Positions 24,901 to 33,177 of a stretch of 64,000 nt of DNA are shown here, piece by piece. The notes under the pieces were generated by a model. The model had not been told where the DNA came from, searched no databases, and saw nothing but the letters and a program-made list of their open reading frames with translations. A program made the position numbers and the translations under genes. How positions within the stretch are numbered: the first letter of the stretch is position 1; the number at the start of each line of letters is the position of its first letter. This stretch comes from Pocillopora verrucosa. Its lineage: Eukaryota > Cnidaria > Anthozoa > Scleractinia > Pocilloporidae. Location of the stretch: contig NC_089318.1 in assembly GCF_036669915.1 (NCBI RefSeq), forward strand, positions 6,335,349 to 6,399,348, read 5' to 3'.

Positions 24901-27900
24901 GAATCTTCTGGAACAGATATTGGTGTTGCCATTTTTGGCACAATAACTGATGATGTCATTGAACGGGATGGGGCAGATGGTAGCATTGTTTTTTGTAGCA
25001 CAACAGGTGATGATGTCATTGAATCTGATGGAACAGCCACTAAAGTTGTTGTTTTTGACAGAAAAGATGATGTTGGTGATGAATCCAATAAAACAGATGT
25101 TTGTGTGGTTATTTCTGAAAAAACTGATAATTGTGCCGATGAATCAACTAGAGCAGATATTGGTGTTGTTGTTTCTGAAGTAACAGGTGACTTTGTTGAT
25201 GACTCAACTGGAAAAGATGATCCTGTCGTTGTTTCTGTCACCACAGCTGACGGTGTTGTTATTTTTAAAACAGCAAGAGATGTTGTTTTTGAATCAACTG
25301 GAACGGATATTGGTGTGGTTTTTTGTGTAACTAAAGGTGATGGAGTAGTTGAATTTGATGGAATATGTGTCGACGTTTTTGTTTCTGACACCGCAGCTGA
25401 TGGCGTTGTTGAGTCTTTGACAGACTTTGGTGTTATTGTACCTGTCATCATGGCGGATGATGTTGTTGAAACAACTGGGATTGGTGATGCTGTTGTTTCT
25501 GGCACTGCAGGTGATGGTGAAGTTGAATTTGATGGAACAGATGTTTGTGTTTTGATTTTTGAAACGTTCATCAGTATTGTTGAATTTACAGAAAGGGATG
25601 TTAGAGTTGTTGTTGAAGGAGTTGTCGAATCTGGTTGTGTAAATGATGGGGTCATTGTTCCTGAAGCCACAGCTAATGGTGATGTTGAATTGGATGTTTG
25701 TCTTGTTGTTTGTTGCTTGACAGAAGGATTATTTGTTGACGTTGTTGAACCAGGCACAATAGCCGAAATTGTTGTTGAATTAATTGGTAGAGGTATTGGT
25801 GTTGTTGTTCCTGGCAAAACAGGTGGTGATGTAGTTGCGTCATCTGAACCAGATGTTGACGTTGTTATGTTAGGCATAACAGCTGATGGTGTTGTTGAGG
25901 CTGCTGGAACAGAGGTCAGTGTTGCAACTTTTGGTACAACAGTTGAAGGTGTTGTTGAATTTACTTGAACAGAAGTTGAGATTGATGTTTCCGGCACGGC
26001 AGGTGATTGTGTTTTAGCCACAGCTAATGGTGATGTTGAATTGGATGTTTGTCTTGTTGTTTGTTGCTTGACAGAAGGATTATTTGTTGATGTTGTTGAA
26101 CCAGGCACAATAGCCGAAATTGTTGTTGAATTGATTGGTAGAGGTATTGGTGTTGTTGTTCCTGGCAAAACAGGTGGTGATGTAGTTGCGTCATCTGAAC
26201 CAGATGTTGACGTTGTTATGTTAGGCATAACAGCTGATGGTGTTGTTGAGGCTGCTGGAACAGAGGTCAGTGTTGCAACTTTTGGTACAACAGTTGAAGG
26301 TGTTGTTGAATTTACTTGAACAGAAGTTGAGATTGATGTATCCGGAGCGGCAGGTGATTGTGTTTTGGCCACAGCTAATGGTGATGTTGAATTGGATGTT
26401 TGTCTTGTTGTTTGTTGCTCGACAGAAGGATTATTTGTTGACGTTGTTGAACCAGGCACAATAGCCGAAATTGTTGTTGAATTAATTGGTAGAGGTATTG
26501 GTGTTGTTGTTCCTGGCAAAACAGGTGGTGATGTAGTTGCGTCATCTGGACCAGAAGTTGACGTTGTTATGTTAGGCATAACAGCTGATGGTGTTGTTGA
26601 GGCTGCTGGAACAGAGGTCAGTGTTGCAACTTTTGGTACAACAGTTGAAGGTGTTGTTGAATTTACTTGAACAGAAGTTGAGATTGATGTATCCGGCACG
26701 GCAGGTGATTGTGTTTTTGAATCAGAAATAATGTAGGTTGTTGTTGCTGCTGAAGTTGTCGGGTCAAGTGATGGTGTTGCTGAATCTACTGGGGCAGATG
26801 TTTGTGATGTGCTTTCTTGCACAACAGGTGATGGTGTTGTCGAATCAACAGGAGAAGATGTTGGTTTTTTTATTTCTGGCACAACAGTTGATGTTGTTAA
26901 ACCCACTGTAGCAGATGTGGATATTGTTCTTTCTAGCACAACAGCTGATGATGTTGTTGAATTAACTGAAGCAGGTGTTGTTGATCTTGTTTCTGACGCA
27001 GCAGGTAATGGTGTCGTTGAATCTAATGGAACGCTTGTCGGCACAGCTGATGGTGTGGTACCCGAAGGCACAGATGTTGGTGTTGTCGTCTTTGGCACAA
27101 CATCAGATAATATTGTTGAAGCTGATGAACCTTGTCTTGGTGTGGCTGTTCTTGATAGATAAGGTGATACTGTCTCTGTATTTATTTAAAAAAATGTAGA
27201 TGGTTGTTTTATTTAAGAGAGCGGTTGATTATGTTAGTGTTTTCGGTAGGAGAGGTGAGGGTGAAGCATTTTTCAAAATAGTATATTGCGTTATTTCAAC
27301 CTGAAAGGACATTTTACGTTGGTTTATTTGTCGTTAACGGTGTTCCATTTGTTGTGGTTTTTGTTTAGCGATTATTTTGTTGTCTGTGATGTACTACCTC
27401 GGTCAGAAATATTGAATAAGCCGGATTGATACGGAGATGGAATATTCCTAAGCAAGTGTTCAAAATTAAAGTGAAATAGATGTATCTTTCTTAGTTTAGC
27501 AAGAAAACACAACAGCGTTTCTGAATCAGTTCATTAGAAAAACGACAGGCCTGAGAAGCCACCTTGTCCCTTTTCGGCTTTAATCTTAGGTTTAAGTAAA
27601 TGTTGTTCAACTCTATGAGATGTCTACTCCTTTCCTAGGGAAGTTACCAAAAATATATACTTTGCAAATATCAGTGCTGGAAGTTAATGTTGATCCTCTG
27701 ATATTAAGAGTCACTTCTTTCACACATAACAAAAATACGAAGGGCCGAAATTCATGCCCTTTTCAATATGATCTGCCGAAAATGTCCAATATAACAATTT
27801 GCATTGATTTACTTATTTATTTTTTATATCTATCATTCTCAAATCAAGATCGTCATAGTGCATTATTCGAGTTTCGTGTTGTTTGCAATCAAAACAACCT

Positions 27901-28776
27901 AGCAGTCGCCAATATCAATATCATCATTCTTGAGTTATGACTTGGGTTTTTACTCAGAGCTATCAGTTAGGACAACCACGCCTTGATATTTTACAATATT
28001 TCTGAAATAAAAGGTTACAAATCTACTTTCATGGAATCGATCGCTTAACTCGACAAAAGCAAAGTCTTTATATATCTAAAGAATGATCTGGGCGATCCCT
28101 ACAGTTCCACAGTGAGAATGATTATAATTGTTATCCAGGACAAGGAAAGCGGAAGAAACGGTAAAATGAAGGGTTGAACAGTTTTTAAAAACATTGAACT
28201 ACCTCATGATTAATTTGGATTTCATAATCTTCAAAATGTTAGCTATAGAATAATTAACCCACCGAAGTAAACATCTTAAGAACAAAGCCAAAAAAAGGCT
28301 ACGAATTCGTAGGTTGAATCGTGATTTTAATATTCTATATGGAAAAAAATAATTTGGTTTCCAAATACTCAGACTCTGTGGAAATGCTATCTAGTTATAC
28401 TAAGTTACCTTCGGTGACTAGGTATTCTAAAGGTCTTAAGTTGGAGTAATGTGTAAGGTGTAAGTTTGAAACATAAAAAATACCAACTCAACGTCAAATA
28501 TACCCACGGAATATACCACGTGGAAAATCGTGCATTTTCACTAAAAATAAAGAATGAAATAAAACTTTTCATCATTCTCGGACGAGCTCCTTTTTCCAAC
28601 AAGCACATTCTATTTTGTTTTTTTAATTATTGATAGGTTATGATGTTACGTAATGCAAAACGAAGTTCTTCTTTTCACGGCGTTATCAATTACTTTCACT
28701 TACCTATCTGAGCCCAGGATTGCGTTGATAAAAATGCTATCTGTAAAGCCACTACAAACAGAAGATCGAAACGCAT
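4654..28776 (-). CDS. Polycystin-1-like protein with mucin, LamG, REJ, GPS, PLAT and channel modules
   Basis: My model joins 19 exons: 28776-28704, 27175-24062, 19091-19037, 18739-18455, 18052-17772, 16816-16758, 16475-16316, 15355-14611, 14030-13581, 13306-13147 (or 13141), 12606-12466, 12347-12222, 11908-11660, 11420-11166, 10736-9981, 9422-9186, 8783-7500, 6991-6820 and 6239-4654. Every junction keeps phase, giving 10188 nt (3395 residues plus stop). Domain order: signal peptide (1-22), Ser/Thr/Pro-rich mucin-like region (to about 1060), LamG/ConA-like domain (about 1070-1265), REJ module (about 1340-1795), GAIN with GPS (to about 2320), TM1, PLAT (about 2383-2500), five further TM helices, then the polycystin cation-channel domain to the C-terminus. 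The family consists of autocleaved, very large surface receptors with a TRPP-like channel body, used in cilia, sperm and mechanosensory membranes. The LRR, WSC and PKD repeats of vertebrate PKD1 were not seen. The family is certain. The single-gene link between the mucin exons and the LamG exon is well supported by phase but unproven. Confidence 0.8.
7500..8783 (-). CDS. PLAT domain and central TM exon of the polycystin-like gene
   Basis: One 1284-nt exon, phase 0 at both ends. The first part is a PLAT/LH2 beta-sandwich: ANVYITNSQTEGYTY, HVGIIINGDEGSSGP, ICIWHDNIG and WFLQQVVL are the usual landmarks. It is followed by RPPHSPFTRCQRLTCCLAF leading into TM2, then TM3-TM5 and the first helix of the channel bundle. 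A charged Lys/Glu-rich cytosolic loop (around KRKRDKELAGEKEAD) separates TM5 and TM6. The donor at 7500 (GAG|GTCAAA) is weak, but the join to GTG GAT in the next exon restores conserved family sequence. Confidence 0.88.
9186..10736 (-). CDS. GAIN/GPS and first TM exons of the polycystin-like gene
   Basis: Exon 10736-9981 (252 codons) holds the beta-rich part of the GAIN domain and, near its end, CLYWSEKIQTWTTEGCE. Exon 9422-9186 (79 codons) continues with VGWKITDGKLHCLCKHLSAF. Together these give the four-cysteine GPS with its Trp residues and an intact HL|S autoproteolysis tripeptide, then NIFVAPNPIDF and TM1 (VVLSTVLFIFGVYLLGL). The receptor is therefore predicted to self-cleave between Leu and Ser just outside the membrane. 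Two GT donors compete at 9981; the upstream one restores the consensus GPS and is preferred. A SINE lies in the intron. Confidence 0.88.
9797..9935 (+). repeat. tRNA-derived SINE inside an intron
   Basis: It contains TTGCTCAGTGGTAGAGCATC (A-box region), a CGAATC-like anticodon region and GAGGTTCGATTCCTC (B-box), followed by a T-rich tail. It sits antisense within the GPS intron of the polycystin-like gene. It lacks the pairing and 3' end of a true tRNA gene. Confidence 0.7.
11166..13306 (-). CDS. Five small linker/GAIN exons, at least one GC-AG intron
   Basis: Exons 13306-13147, 12606-12466, 12347-12222, 11908-11660 and 11420-11166 run between the REJ and GPS exons. All but the first start in phase 0, and all leave in phase 0. 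They encode Ser/Thr and helix-rich sequence typical of the helical GAIN-A region (for example ETLMNDLGSLLEETRFSEAA). The donor at 12222 can only be GC (CTG|GCAAGT), because the nearby GT would shift the frame into stops. At the end of the first exon, either a GT donor (13147) or a GC donor (13141, two residues longer) works. No catalytic motifs are expected here. Confidence 0.75.
12690..12905. repeat. Head-to-head pair of dispersed repeat 'A' arms
   Basis: Within an intron of the polycystin-like gene, a minus-oriented copy (about 12705-12783, containing CTTGATAATGTAAAGTAGTC and CCCTTCGTCAG) abuts a plus-oriented copy (12786-12900, containing ACATTATCGATTCAGTTGAT and GCTGCACCACAGTTTCTTT). The result is a near-palindromic foldback without a loop. 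It has no coding potential. Confidence 0.65.
13581..15355 (-). CDS. REJ-module exons of the polycystin-like gene
   Basis: Exon 15355-14611 (745 nt) and exon 14030-13581 (450 nt) are joined in phase 2. The first ends in a fibronectin-like strand pattern (TYVFELDVSDGASS). The second starts with SCIYNCGPEVIPTKRMIFES followed by a Cys-rich stretch and YDWSLYE, the signature of the receptor-for-egg-jelly module. These Ig/FNIII-like modules occur in PKD1, PKDREJ and the sea-urchin sperm receptors upstream of the GPS. Several N-linked glycosylation sequons are visible. Confidence 0.85.
16316..16816 (-). CDS. Two short extracellular exons between LamG and REJ
   Basis: Exon 16816-16758 (59 nt) begins in phase 1 and ends in phase 0. 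Exon 16475-16316 (160 nt) runs phase 0 to 1 and encodes a helix/strand segment beginning SVDKIFNTTAVLMADINIS. Their only strong support is that both have good splice sites and that the phases fit the neighbours exactly. Residue similarity to a named domain was not recognised; a SEA- or stalk-like region is possible. The 59-nt exon is the least certain of the model. Confidence 0.6.
17772..19091 (-). CDS. LamG / concanavalin-like lectin domain exons
   Basis: Exons 19091-19037, 18739-18455 and 18052-17772 give one compact domain: VTDLVANWTLDGTDKD, then DGVTALYLDGKGSYADTPS, FSAFTIMCWVKV, IYADWSRPYQFSFWVNG, WMHVVVTWDQQ, EMFFNGSKRG, YYQIGSKADT and FHGLVRKMKVYKRLLN. This strand order is that of LamG-type (pentraxin/ConA-like) jelly-rolls and probably binds glycan or matrix. 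All junctions conserve phase. In this protein it precedes the REJ module, where vertebrate PKD1 has PKD repeats. Confidence 0.82.
19092..24061 (-). other. 5-kb intron of the polycystin-like gene
   Basis: Between the mucin exon and the first LamG exon. It contains AT-rich DNA, a poly-A run near 21290-21310 and short unsupported ORFs. Apart from a 102-nt candidate exon (22925-23026), no coding sequence was recognised. Confidence 0.6.
22925..23026 (-). CDS. Candidate 34-residue cassette exon
   Basis: The segment is bounded by a T-rich tract ending TTGCAG and by CCAG|GTAATG. It is 102 nt long and open in the phase-1 frame that the surrounding intron needs (QFTCLATMNHLWVCTYFS and on to KCP). If included, the next codon becomes GAT (Asp); if skipped, it is AAT (Asn). 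The frame survives either way. It would add three cysteines just before the LamG domain. It is also open in a second frame, so the call rests on splice sites and phase only. Confidence 0.45.
24062..27175 (-). CDS. Mucin-like giant exon of the polycystin-like gene
   Basis: A 3114-nt exon encodes about 1037 residues composed mostly of Thr, Ser, Pro, Val and Ala in a loose 13-17-residue rhythm (for example SVPSGTTPSAVPTSVPLDST), with many N-x-S/T sequons. This is a textbook mucin-type O-glycosylated stalk. The acceptor TACAG at 27176 completes the GAG codon begun by the signal-peptide exon. The preferred donor is TCAA|GTAGTG at 24062, phase 1; without splicing the frame stops at 24009, which would give a secreted mucin instead. 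It contains three 351-bp tandem repeats. The long plus-strand frames opposite it reflect composition only. Confidence 0.75.
25666..26718 (-). repeat. Three tandem 351-bp (117-residue) coding repeats
   Basis: The anchor GCCACAGCTAATGGTGATG recurs at 25666, 26017 and 26368 (GCC at each), exactly 351 bp apart. The copies differ by only a few substitutions. Each encodes 117 residues including TSISTSVQVNSTTPSTVVPK. The period is a multiple of three, so copy-number change keeps the frame. The repeats occupy about residues 178-528 of the protein. Confidence 0.92.
28704..28776 (-). CDS. First coding exon: signal peptide
   Basis: ATG at 28776 opens MRFDLLFVVALQIAFLSTQS, followed by WAQI, a classical secretory signal with probable cleavage near Gln-Ser-Trp-Ala. 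The donor is G|GTAAGT after codon position 1, which matches the AG start of the mucin exon at 27175. This is the only upstream exon needed to give the protein an N-terminus. A TATA-like box lies about 150 nt upstream. Confidence 0.8.
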
Positions 28777-28924
28777 TATGAAAATGTTTAAGGCTCCTTA
28801 AGCCTTGCGGCCGGGGTAAAAAATTTCTTATTTGAAATGTCTGAAAAATAGCTTTAGGAATTCATAAAGCTGTTGTTCTCATCAAAGCTAACCCTATAGT
28901 GTCACCCACTTCTCTTACCATTAG

Positions 28925-28934
28925 CCTTTTTATA
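28925..28934 (-). promoter_or_regulatory. Possible TATA box of the polycystin-like gene
   Basis: TATAAAAAGG on the minus strand, about 150 nt upstream of the signal-peptide ATG. It would place the transcription start near 28900 and a 5' UTR of about 125 nt. It is a sequence match only, in AT-rich DNA. Confidence 0.3.
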
Positions 28935-29469
28935 ACGTTGTTTTTGCGTGCACGGATCTGGTCGCATATATCGGTTTGTTTGTAACTTCCATGGTAATTT
29001 ACCTTGTTTTCATTGAGTGCTGCTCTGTATTATTTACAGCATCAAGTGGATATTGTATTCCTGGTTGTTAATTGTATATCAGTGTATTTTCTGTTTAATA
29101 TTATGAACGCGAATCGACTGTAAATGAAAAGTGATTTTCTCTTGTTGTGTTTGGTCGACTAAAAAGATACCAACATTGTCCAAAAGCACACAGGTTTTCT
29201 AGCTCTTCAAGGTTTAACTGAGTGCCATATGGCGCGCTTGTATCCAGTACATCACGGTTACTCATGGTGTAGTCTGTGCTCCAGTATTAATGTCTAATGG
29301 TTATAAAGGGTCGACTGAGTTTGATATTGTTGTGTCCCGCATTCTTCGCGGTTTTCTTTAATATAATCTCGTAAGCCACTTTAAAGATTCATCTACTATT
29401 GCCAATTGTATTTGAAATCGTATATCTAAAACCAGTATTACAAAAACTTACTCTCCAAAATAGTATTCA

Positions 29470-30200
29470 TCTTTACAGTGAGAGGTAGGAGTGATGCTAC
29501 CACTTCCATGCATAACTCACGTCTATTAATAGATGAGCTCAAGTTTCTAAAAGCTAAAAGTACATGGAAATTAAGAGCCAATATACAGCGATGAAATACA
29601 GACAAGCTATGACTGATGCAATGAGCTAGAGAAAATAACTTTGAGGCTATGTGTCATAATTATGTCTGAAGTACAAGGACAGACGTTATAAAATTACTCA
29701 AAAGGTATAGGCTGAGACATCACTGTTAAATGTTCCAAAAATTTTATTCCTGCTATTAAAAAAAAAAAAAATTCATATTTGCGCGTTTTTACCCCGGATT
29801 AGTAAAGATTAAAATTATCCCAAATTTCCAATTTTCCGCCAGGCACAAGTTATCGTTTCCACGCATGGCTCACGTATAATAATAAATGAGCTAAAGTTTC
29901 TAAAGCCAATTGAATGACAATATACATCGGTGACATGTAGACAAGACATGACTAGTACAATGACCGAGAGAATACAAATTTCAGCCAACTACAATACCTA
30001 TATCTGGTGCACGGAAACAGAGATTTAAGTATAGTCAAATGGTATAGGCTGGGACAACGTTCTAAATGTTCCAAAAATTTCATTCTTGTAAATAAGTCCA
30101 CTGCACTGCCCCAAATTTCAGTTTTCCACCAGGCACAAGCGAAAGAGAAAGTGGAAGTGATTGTTGATACATGTATCAGAATAATTGTAAAGTTTGAAAA
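29470..30200. repeat. Diverged direct repeat (about 345-bp spacing)
   Basis: The stretch at about 29480-29760 resembles about 29850-30110. Both contain GGTATAGGCTG(A/G)GACA followed by AAATGTTCCAAAAATTT, and both have ATGAGCT near AAGTTTCTAAA. The copies are diverged. No ORF of note lies in either. Confidence 0.5.
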
Positions 30201-31574
30201 AAAAAATTGAGCCAATTTGTCTAAGTTCGTTTTTGGAGCACAAAAAGTAGCGATGGATCTGTCGTTAAATAGAATAATAATACTAGTGAAAAAATTTGTT
30301 GCTCAAAGATAAAACACAACGACCAAAAGGTCTATTTTCTACCACCTGGTTTTCTCAGTGTGATTTATGACAAACAACATTCACTCGTCATGCAGAGCAT
30401 TGAGACGTACGGTATTCCAGGGGGGTCAAGTATGGGGCCTTCCCAAGAGACCAGCCTTATCAGTAATTATCATCTGTTACCAAGATTATTGTCATAGCAA
30501 CCATTAGATCTCATTACAACCAGAGCATAAAAAAAAACACGAGGAAAGAGGGAAGGGGGGGAAATTGGTAATAATCTTCAGGGTCCACCCCACCCCACCC
30601 CCCTCCCCCACCCATCCTGTTCTACTACACGATTAAGACATCAATCTTAAAGTTTCTTTACAAGAAGACAAATTTATTACTGTTGAAGCTAATTCCTTTA
30701 TGTCTACAAGTTTTCCTTTGATTTTTCAAAGCTAAAACAATCCCAAATGTATGTAACTGTTGGTACAATAAATCTATGAAAGCTTTCCTTTGAGGAATTC
30801 AAGTACACAAACACTATCTGAGTCCGATATAGCTTATATTTACTCCAATAAAATAGAAATACAAAATAACAAAACTCCCAAAACAGGTCTAGACAGATAT
30901 ATTCTAGCCCAAGCCAAATAAGAACTAACATTTCAACACTTTCTTAGGTTGATTTTCACTTGTCACAAGAGGTCTAATAGTCTGTCTCCTATCAGGAAGA
31001 ATCAGTTTTCTTACTCCTGCTCAGATTAAATGTATTCAAAATGCAGGAAGTACTGAATATTGCATTCAATCATACGAGAGAACAAACCTACCGGTAGTTA
31101 TGTTGTTATCAAAAACAGGCAAAGCACGCAAATCCCAAGCAAATGCTCCAGAAAGGTGAACTTTGACTTTCCATTTTCAGAAAAAAGTAAAGTCCAGTTT
31201 ATGAAATTCCTTTCAACACTCCACCCTTCACTCTCTATATATTTTGTTTTGTTGCTTTTCGTGACAGATGTTAGCACCTCTAATTAAGGTAGCGTCCCTA
31301 GTTACATGTAATAAGAGGCACAAGCCAGTGCCATATGTTTTTTTTCCTTACCTTATGGGACACACAGTGTATTCTGCTACAAATGCTCCTCCCAACTCAA
31401 GTATGGAGAGTTTACTTAAGGATTACCTTGAGAATGCCAGACTTACTTGGCAGTACCTTCAAATGAAGCATTACATATTATAGAGACATCACTCTTTAGG
31501 TAACCATGTAATATTGATTTATCTTTCCTGTGCTAATACGACATTGCTAAGTGTTTTAGCTGTGTCAGTCACTT

Positions 31575-31735
31575 CCTACACCTGACAAAGGGCTTCCCCC
31601 TTGAAACTTCAGCTTTTGAGACTCTTTACAGTGGCAAACAACTTACATTATGATACATAAATTTTAAATAAAAGCAAATTATTTTAGTGTATCCCCATTG
31701 ACACAGAATCACAGTTTCTTTAGAAACTTAGCCTC
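31575..31735 (+). repeat. Dispersed repeat 'A' copy
   Basis: Contains GACAAAGGGCTTCC, CTCTTTACAGTGGCAAAC, TTACATTATGATACA and ATCACAGTTTCTTTAGAAAC in the same order as the other copies in this window. Confidence 0.55.
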
Positions 31736-32387
31736 TTTGCTCATCATTATGGTCTTGGCAATTATATATGCTATCACTGTATCTATGCATGCTATTTAAC
31801 AATCACAGCATCTTTAGAAACAACTAAGTACCTTATTTTTCGTCACATAGTAAAAGTTTATGTAACGTCTTAATGCAATTAATCATGCCTTTCCTGGTGA
31901 TAATATTCAAGTGAACCAGGAGTCTGCATCTTTATATCATGCAGAATACAAAAAAATTCAACCACACAACAAAGTAAAAGGCATTTTTAAAGTATCGTTA
32001 AAAAAATGTGATTAATATTCAAAGTTACATGGATACACAAGAAAAGACCAAACTTGAGTATGGAAATCTTGGAAACAGTCACTCAAAGCTACTAGGGTTT
32101 CCTGAGGATTTTCACTTATCTAACATAAGCCTCATTAACTCCTGTTACATGAACTCTTCACACCTTAACATCAGTTTGCATCTTCTCCATACTGTTTTCT
32201 AAAAATTTTTCTAAGGAGCTGCTGAGGAGAATTTGTTTTAACAATCAAGAGCTTCTCAAGTTGATGATCACTTCCTTTATCCATGTAAACTTAATGCTTG
32301 ATTCGGGGGTGACATTCTAAAGAGAAGTAAACTACCAGTCAATTTTCAAGGTTAAAGGGTAAAAATATTTTTTATTTCCCTTAGTAG

Positions 32388-32576
32388 TTAACCCTTTAAC
32401 TCCCATGAGTGACCAAGACAGAATTTCTCCTTACAATATCAATACAAAATCAAGTAGACAAGTGATGAAAATAAAGAAAAATATTTATTGGAGAATTATA
32501 AGTTGATCTAATATCAAATTCTCCAAACTAACATCACAAGAACTATATGGCAGACAGTGGGAGTTAAAGGGGTTAA
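32388..32576. mobile_element. MITE family 1 copy
   Basis: Begins TTAACCCTTTAACTCCCA and ends with its near reverse complement (TGGGAGTTAAAGGGGTTAA, allowing one extra G). The interior includes GACAGAATTTCTCCTTACAA. It is about 190 bp and non-coding. TTAA at both ends suggests insertion at TTAA. Confidence 0.75.
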
Positions 32577-32719
32577 GTTTGCAGGGCTCTATCATTTATT
32601 AGCACAAGTAATGAAATGATTTCCCAAGTGAGCTGCAAATAAAGTGTTTAAAGAAAAAGAAATCCTTAAAAAATGTCAAGCTGATCTAACCTAAAACCAA
32701 TTACTGTGTTATTGAAAGC

Positions 32720-32928
32720 TTAACCCTTTAACACCCGGAAGTGATTAGCATGTAACTTCTCTCTATTATATTTACACATCATCCAGCAAACAGGTAATGA
32801 GAATACTCAAACTTATCGGGTAGAAGTTTTCATCTTGATCCAACAAGAAATTCTCTTTACTAGTTTATAAGGAAATGTGTAGCAGTTAGAGGGAAGATTA
32901 CAAATCAGATCTAGGGAGTTAAGGGATT
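32720..32928. mobile_element. MITE family 2 copy
   Basis: Shares the TTAACCCTTTAAC terminus with family 1, but its interior reads AGCATGTAACTTCTC, then AGGTAATGAGAATACTC and GGAAATGTGTAGCAG. It ends CTAGGGAGTTAAGGG. Confidence 0.65.
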
Positions 32929-33177
32929 ATGCAAACTCAGCCATGAAGCAATTTCTCAAGAGGGCTTCAATGGTAATCTGGAAATGCTCTGTTTTTGAGC
33001 AACAACCCACCATGATTGGTTCAAACTATTTGTTCTATGTACTAAACTAATAAATTGGGCAACTGGTTAAATTAATTATCTTTATCTAAAGTTTTCACTT
33101 TGCAGTCACTTCCATTTTTTGTTTTGCCACCCAATCAAAAAGCACTTCCACATACTCACTTCTGACTTGTCATGGCC

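Larger units (their letters stand above)
30200..33177. other. Intergenic, repeat-rich; no gene recognised
   Basis: AT-rich DNA containing a C-rich run near 30590-30610, one repeat 'A' fragment and two short inverted-repeat elements listed separately. Short ORFs here have no recognisable protein features. Confidence 0.5.

Noticed and set aside
24874-25968. 364-codon plus-strand ORF opposite the mucin exon
   Set aside because: It has the Val/Asp/Gly composition expected from reverse-complementing a Ser/Thr/Pro-rich coding repeat. It has no signal, domain or splice context; the minus frame is the real one.
25666-26718. Regular repeats that might be read as a CRISPR array
   Set aside because: The unit is a 351-bp protein-coding repeat in an animal gene, without short palindromic repeats or spacers.
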